Source: an uncultured Bacilli bacterium (GTDB lineage Bacteria; Bacillota_I; Bacilli_A; RF39; UBA660). Taken from it: 7,828 nt of DNA. Shown here piece after piece: positions 6,638 through 7,828 of this stretch. The notes below the pieces were generated by a model that saw only the letters and a list, made by a program, of their open reading frames with translations, was not told where the DNA came from and ran no database searches. The translations under genes were made by a program, and so were the position numbers. The stretch lies in the NCBI GenBank assembly GCA_948497845.1, contig CAOOMX010000013.1:19660-27487 (forward strand), written 5' to 3'. The stretch's first letter is position 1. The number at the start of each line of letters is the position of its first letter.

Positions 6638-6675
6638 TAAAAAACTGACTTTTTAGCAATCAATTTTGTCAGTTT
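6638..6675 (-). terminator. Intrinsic terminator of the AraC-family gene
   Basis: On the minus strand AAACTGAC (6675-6668) pairs with GTCAGTTT (6649-6642) over an 18-nt loop. A T-rich run (TTTATTT) follows. The stem begins within the TAA stop codon of the regulator. The long loop and modest stem suggest incomplete termination, so some read-through into the ATPase gene is possible. Confidence 0.6.
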
Positions 6676-7468
6676 AATAAACAGCTACTAAAAAATCAGT
6701 TATCCCATCATGATAATATTCTAATTCAGGAATTTCTTTTAGATTATACTTACAAGAAGGTAAAAATTCTTTATAAAATCTATGTGCCATTTCTTGAATA
6801 TCTTTAGCTTTATGAGAATTAATTCTAAATTTTAACCATTTACTAGCAGGTATTTCTATATGCTCAAATTCTCCTATTACTTTATCATATAAGCAATAGT
6901 ATTTTTGAATTTCTTCTCGTGCAATATCATAAGTAGTCATTCCATATTTTATTTCTCCATATTTATCTATATATTTTGTTTCAACTTGTTTAAAAAATAA
7001 TGGAGCATCTTCACCAATTTTATCATTATTAGTAGAAATACTAATTCCATACAAATGCATTTCTTCAAGAGTTATTATTTCATAATCTAATTCAGTAGTT
7101 ATATAAACATCTTCATTAAAAATGATCTTAGGGTAGTTTCTAAGTTTCGTTTGTGTATTTACTAAACTAGGCCTAATACCATGAAATCTCTCAAATGCTC
7201 TTGAAAAGGATGTGGCATTATCATATTGATATTTAATAGCTACATCAATAATTTTTTGTTTATGCGTATATAAGTCAAATCCAGCATTAGATAATCTTCT
7301 TTTTCTAATATATTCACATAAAGATATACCCGATATCATAGTAAATAATCTTTGCATAGTATAAACATTAACCCCTAAAAACCTTGCCAAAACTTTATAA
7401 TCAATGACTTCTTCTAAGTTCTCATCAATATAATTAATTATTTCATTTAAATTTTTATAAATATTCAA
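6674..7468 (-). CDS. AraC-family regulator with GyrI-like ligand-binding domain
   Basis: A 264-aa transcription factor. Residues about 5-105 are an AraC/XylS DNA-binding domain: helix-turn-helix one around DYKVLARFLGVNVYTMQRLF (about 24-43), and helix-turn-helix two around IIDVAIKYQYDNATSFSRAF (about 73-92), followed by the typical F-x-x-x-x-G-x-x-P end (FERFHGIRPS). Residues about 126-264 look like a GyrI/SOUL-type effector domain that binds small, often hydrophobic ligands, as in Rob-like and BmrR-like regulators. The frame is open from GTG 7477, but GAGGTGG (7480-7474) overlaps that codon and is well placed for TTG 7468, which I choose as the start. Stop TAA 6676-6674. It might control the ATPase pair or a distant efflux or detoxification gene; the window does not say which. 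Confidence 0.9.
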   Translation of the reverse strand: MNIYKNLNEIINYIDENLEEVIDYKVLARFLGVNVYTMQRLFTMISGISLCEYIRKRRLSNAGFDLYTHKQKIIDVAIKYQYDNATSFSRAFERFHGIRPSLVNTQTKLRNYPKIIFNEDVYITTELDYEIITLEEMHLYGISISTNNDKIGEDAPLFFKQVETKYIDKYGEIKYGMTTYDIAREEIQKYYCLYDKVIGEFEHIEIPASKWLKFRINSHKAKDIQEMAHRFYKEFLPSCKYNLKEIPELEYYHDGITDFLVAVY

Positions 7469-7511
7469 AGATACCACCTCATAAACATTATATCATAAAA
7501 GAAAGATACAA

Positions 7512-7520
7512 ATTATATCA
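7512..7520 (-). promoter_or_regulatory. Extended -10 promoter of the AraC-family gene
   Basis: TGATATAAT (7520-7512) is a perfect extended -10 element (TG-N-TATAAT). Only weak -35 matches are present (TTTAAA at 7539-7534, 16 bp away, or TTGTTT at 7542-7537, 19 bp away). The predicted start near 7505 leaves about 37 nt before the TTG start, enough for the ribosome binding site. An identical TGATATAAT lies 25 bp downstream at 7495-7487, but it would start RNA at the ribosome binding site itself. Confidence 0.5.
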
Positions 7521-7650
7521 TCATATTGACAACTTTAAACAAAAGAATATACATATTTACAGGATTTCAGATAGCTTCGCACTGATCTTCTTTGATCCTT
7601 TCTCCATAAAGTAAAGTATCTCATCTTTCTAATTTCTAAATTGTAATTTA

Positions 7651-7827
7651 TTATTTATGAAAATATAAATTTAGTTGTTTTTGAATATCCATTTCTAGCT
7701 TTTCTATTGTTCCATCATTATGAACTTCATCCATATTTTTTCTTACACTTCTTGGAAATATATTTTTCATATCTTTAGCAAAATAACTTCCATCTCTTGG
7801 TATTCTTGAGTCAGTTACTTCATATTC
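7651..7827 (-). CDS. C-terminal end of an unrecognised protein (partial)
   Basis: An open frame enters from the right edge and gives 58 residues before TAA 7653-7651. It contains the segment DSRIPRDGSYFAKDMKNIFP and ends IQKQLNLYFHK. The composition is coding-like, with charged helices at the end and no membrane segment. The start lies outside the window, and I do not recognise the family. No convincing terminator follows it in the 170 bp before the AraC-family gene; only AT-only dyads such as TAAATT-GT-AATTTA at 7637-7650 are seen. Confidence 0.6.
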   Translation of the reverse strand, partial: EYEVTDSRIPRDGSYFAKDMKNIFPRSVRKNMDEVHNDGTIEKLEMDIQKQLNLYFHK

Positions 7828-7828
7828 A

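Noticed and set aside
6640..6667. Promoter TTGATT with a TTATTT -10 for the ATPase gene
   Set aside because: The -10 matches the consensus at only two positions and overlaps the terminator stem.
7469..7477. GTG 7477 as the start of the AraC-family gene
   Set aside because: It overlaps the only good SD (GAGGTGG, 7480-7474); the in-frame TTG at 7468 is correctly spaced.
7537..7627. Short minus-strand frames, such as a 16-codon one starting MEKGSKKIS, between the partial gene and the AraC-family gene
   Set aside because: They look slightly protein-like, but they are very short, lack a good SD and overlap in several frames. They may be decay remnants, but cannot be supported as genes.
1..7828. 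CRISPR array, tRNA, rRNA or insertion-sequence ends
   Set aside because: No regularly spaced repeats, no cloverleaf or conserved rRNA segments, and no paired terminal inverted repeats with target duplications were found by eye.

Overview
The window comes from a low-GC Gram-positive bacterium, most likely Bacillota or a Mollicutes-related gut lineage. The evidence is very AT-rich DNA, strong GGAGG-type ribosome binding sites, sigma-A-like promoters and U-tract hairpin terminators. The genetic code looks standard: TAA, TAG and TGA all end genes, tryptophan is TGG, and HerA-like gene/partner translation is joined by an ATGA overlap. Every convincing intact gene lies on the minus strand, so the region reads from right to left.

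Layout in transcription order: (1) 7651-7827, the C-terminal end of an unrecognised gene that runs off the window. (2) 7468-6674, an AraC-type regulator with a C-terminal GyrI-like ligand domain, a TTG start placed by its Shine-Dalgarno sequence, extended -10 elements upstream and a terminator downstream. (3) 6598-4044, a two-gene module with a 4-base overlap: a soluble HerA/VirD4-like P-loop ATPase of 619 aa and a 232-aa protein with 13 cysteines in a solenoid-like repeat. (4) 3975-3613, a small orphan protein with its own promoter. (5) 3666-443, an antibiotic-resistance-type ABC-F operon. This has a promoter inside the end of the preceding gene, a six-codon leader peptide (MRLMVK), a hairpin that buries the ABC-F ribosome binding site, the 498-aa ABC-F protein, a coupled 61-aa protein and a 461-aa protein of unknown function. 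(6) A bidirectional terminator at 425-462, then plus-strand debris of a decayed, less AT-rich gene at 49-446.

Two things stand out. The ABC-F control region has the architecture of a drug-inducible translational attenuator of the erm/msr type: short leader ORF, alternative pairing segments and a sequestered SD. It would control not only the ABC-F protein but apparently also two uncharacterised downstream genes. The ATPase plus cysteine-rich protein pair looks like a compact module without the usual nuclease, Sir2 or relaxase partner. Its function cannot be read from the sequence, but the domain pairing and tight coupling argue that the two proteins act together.
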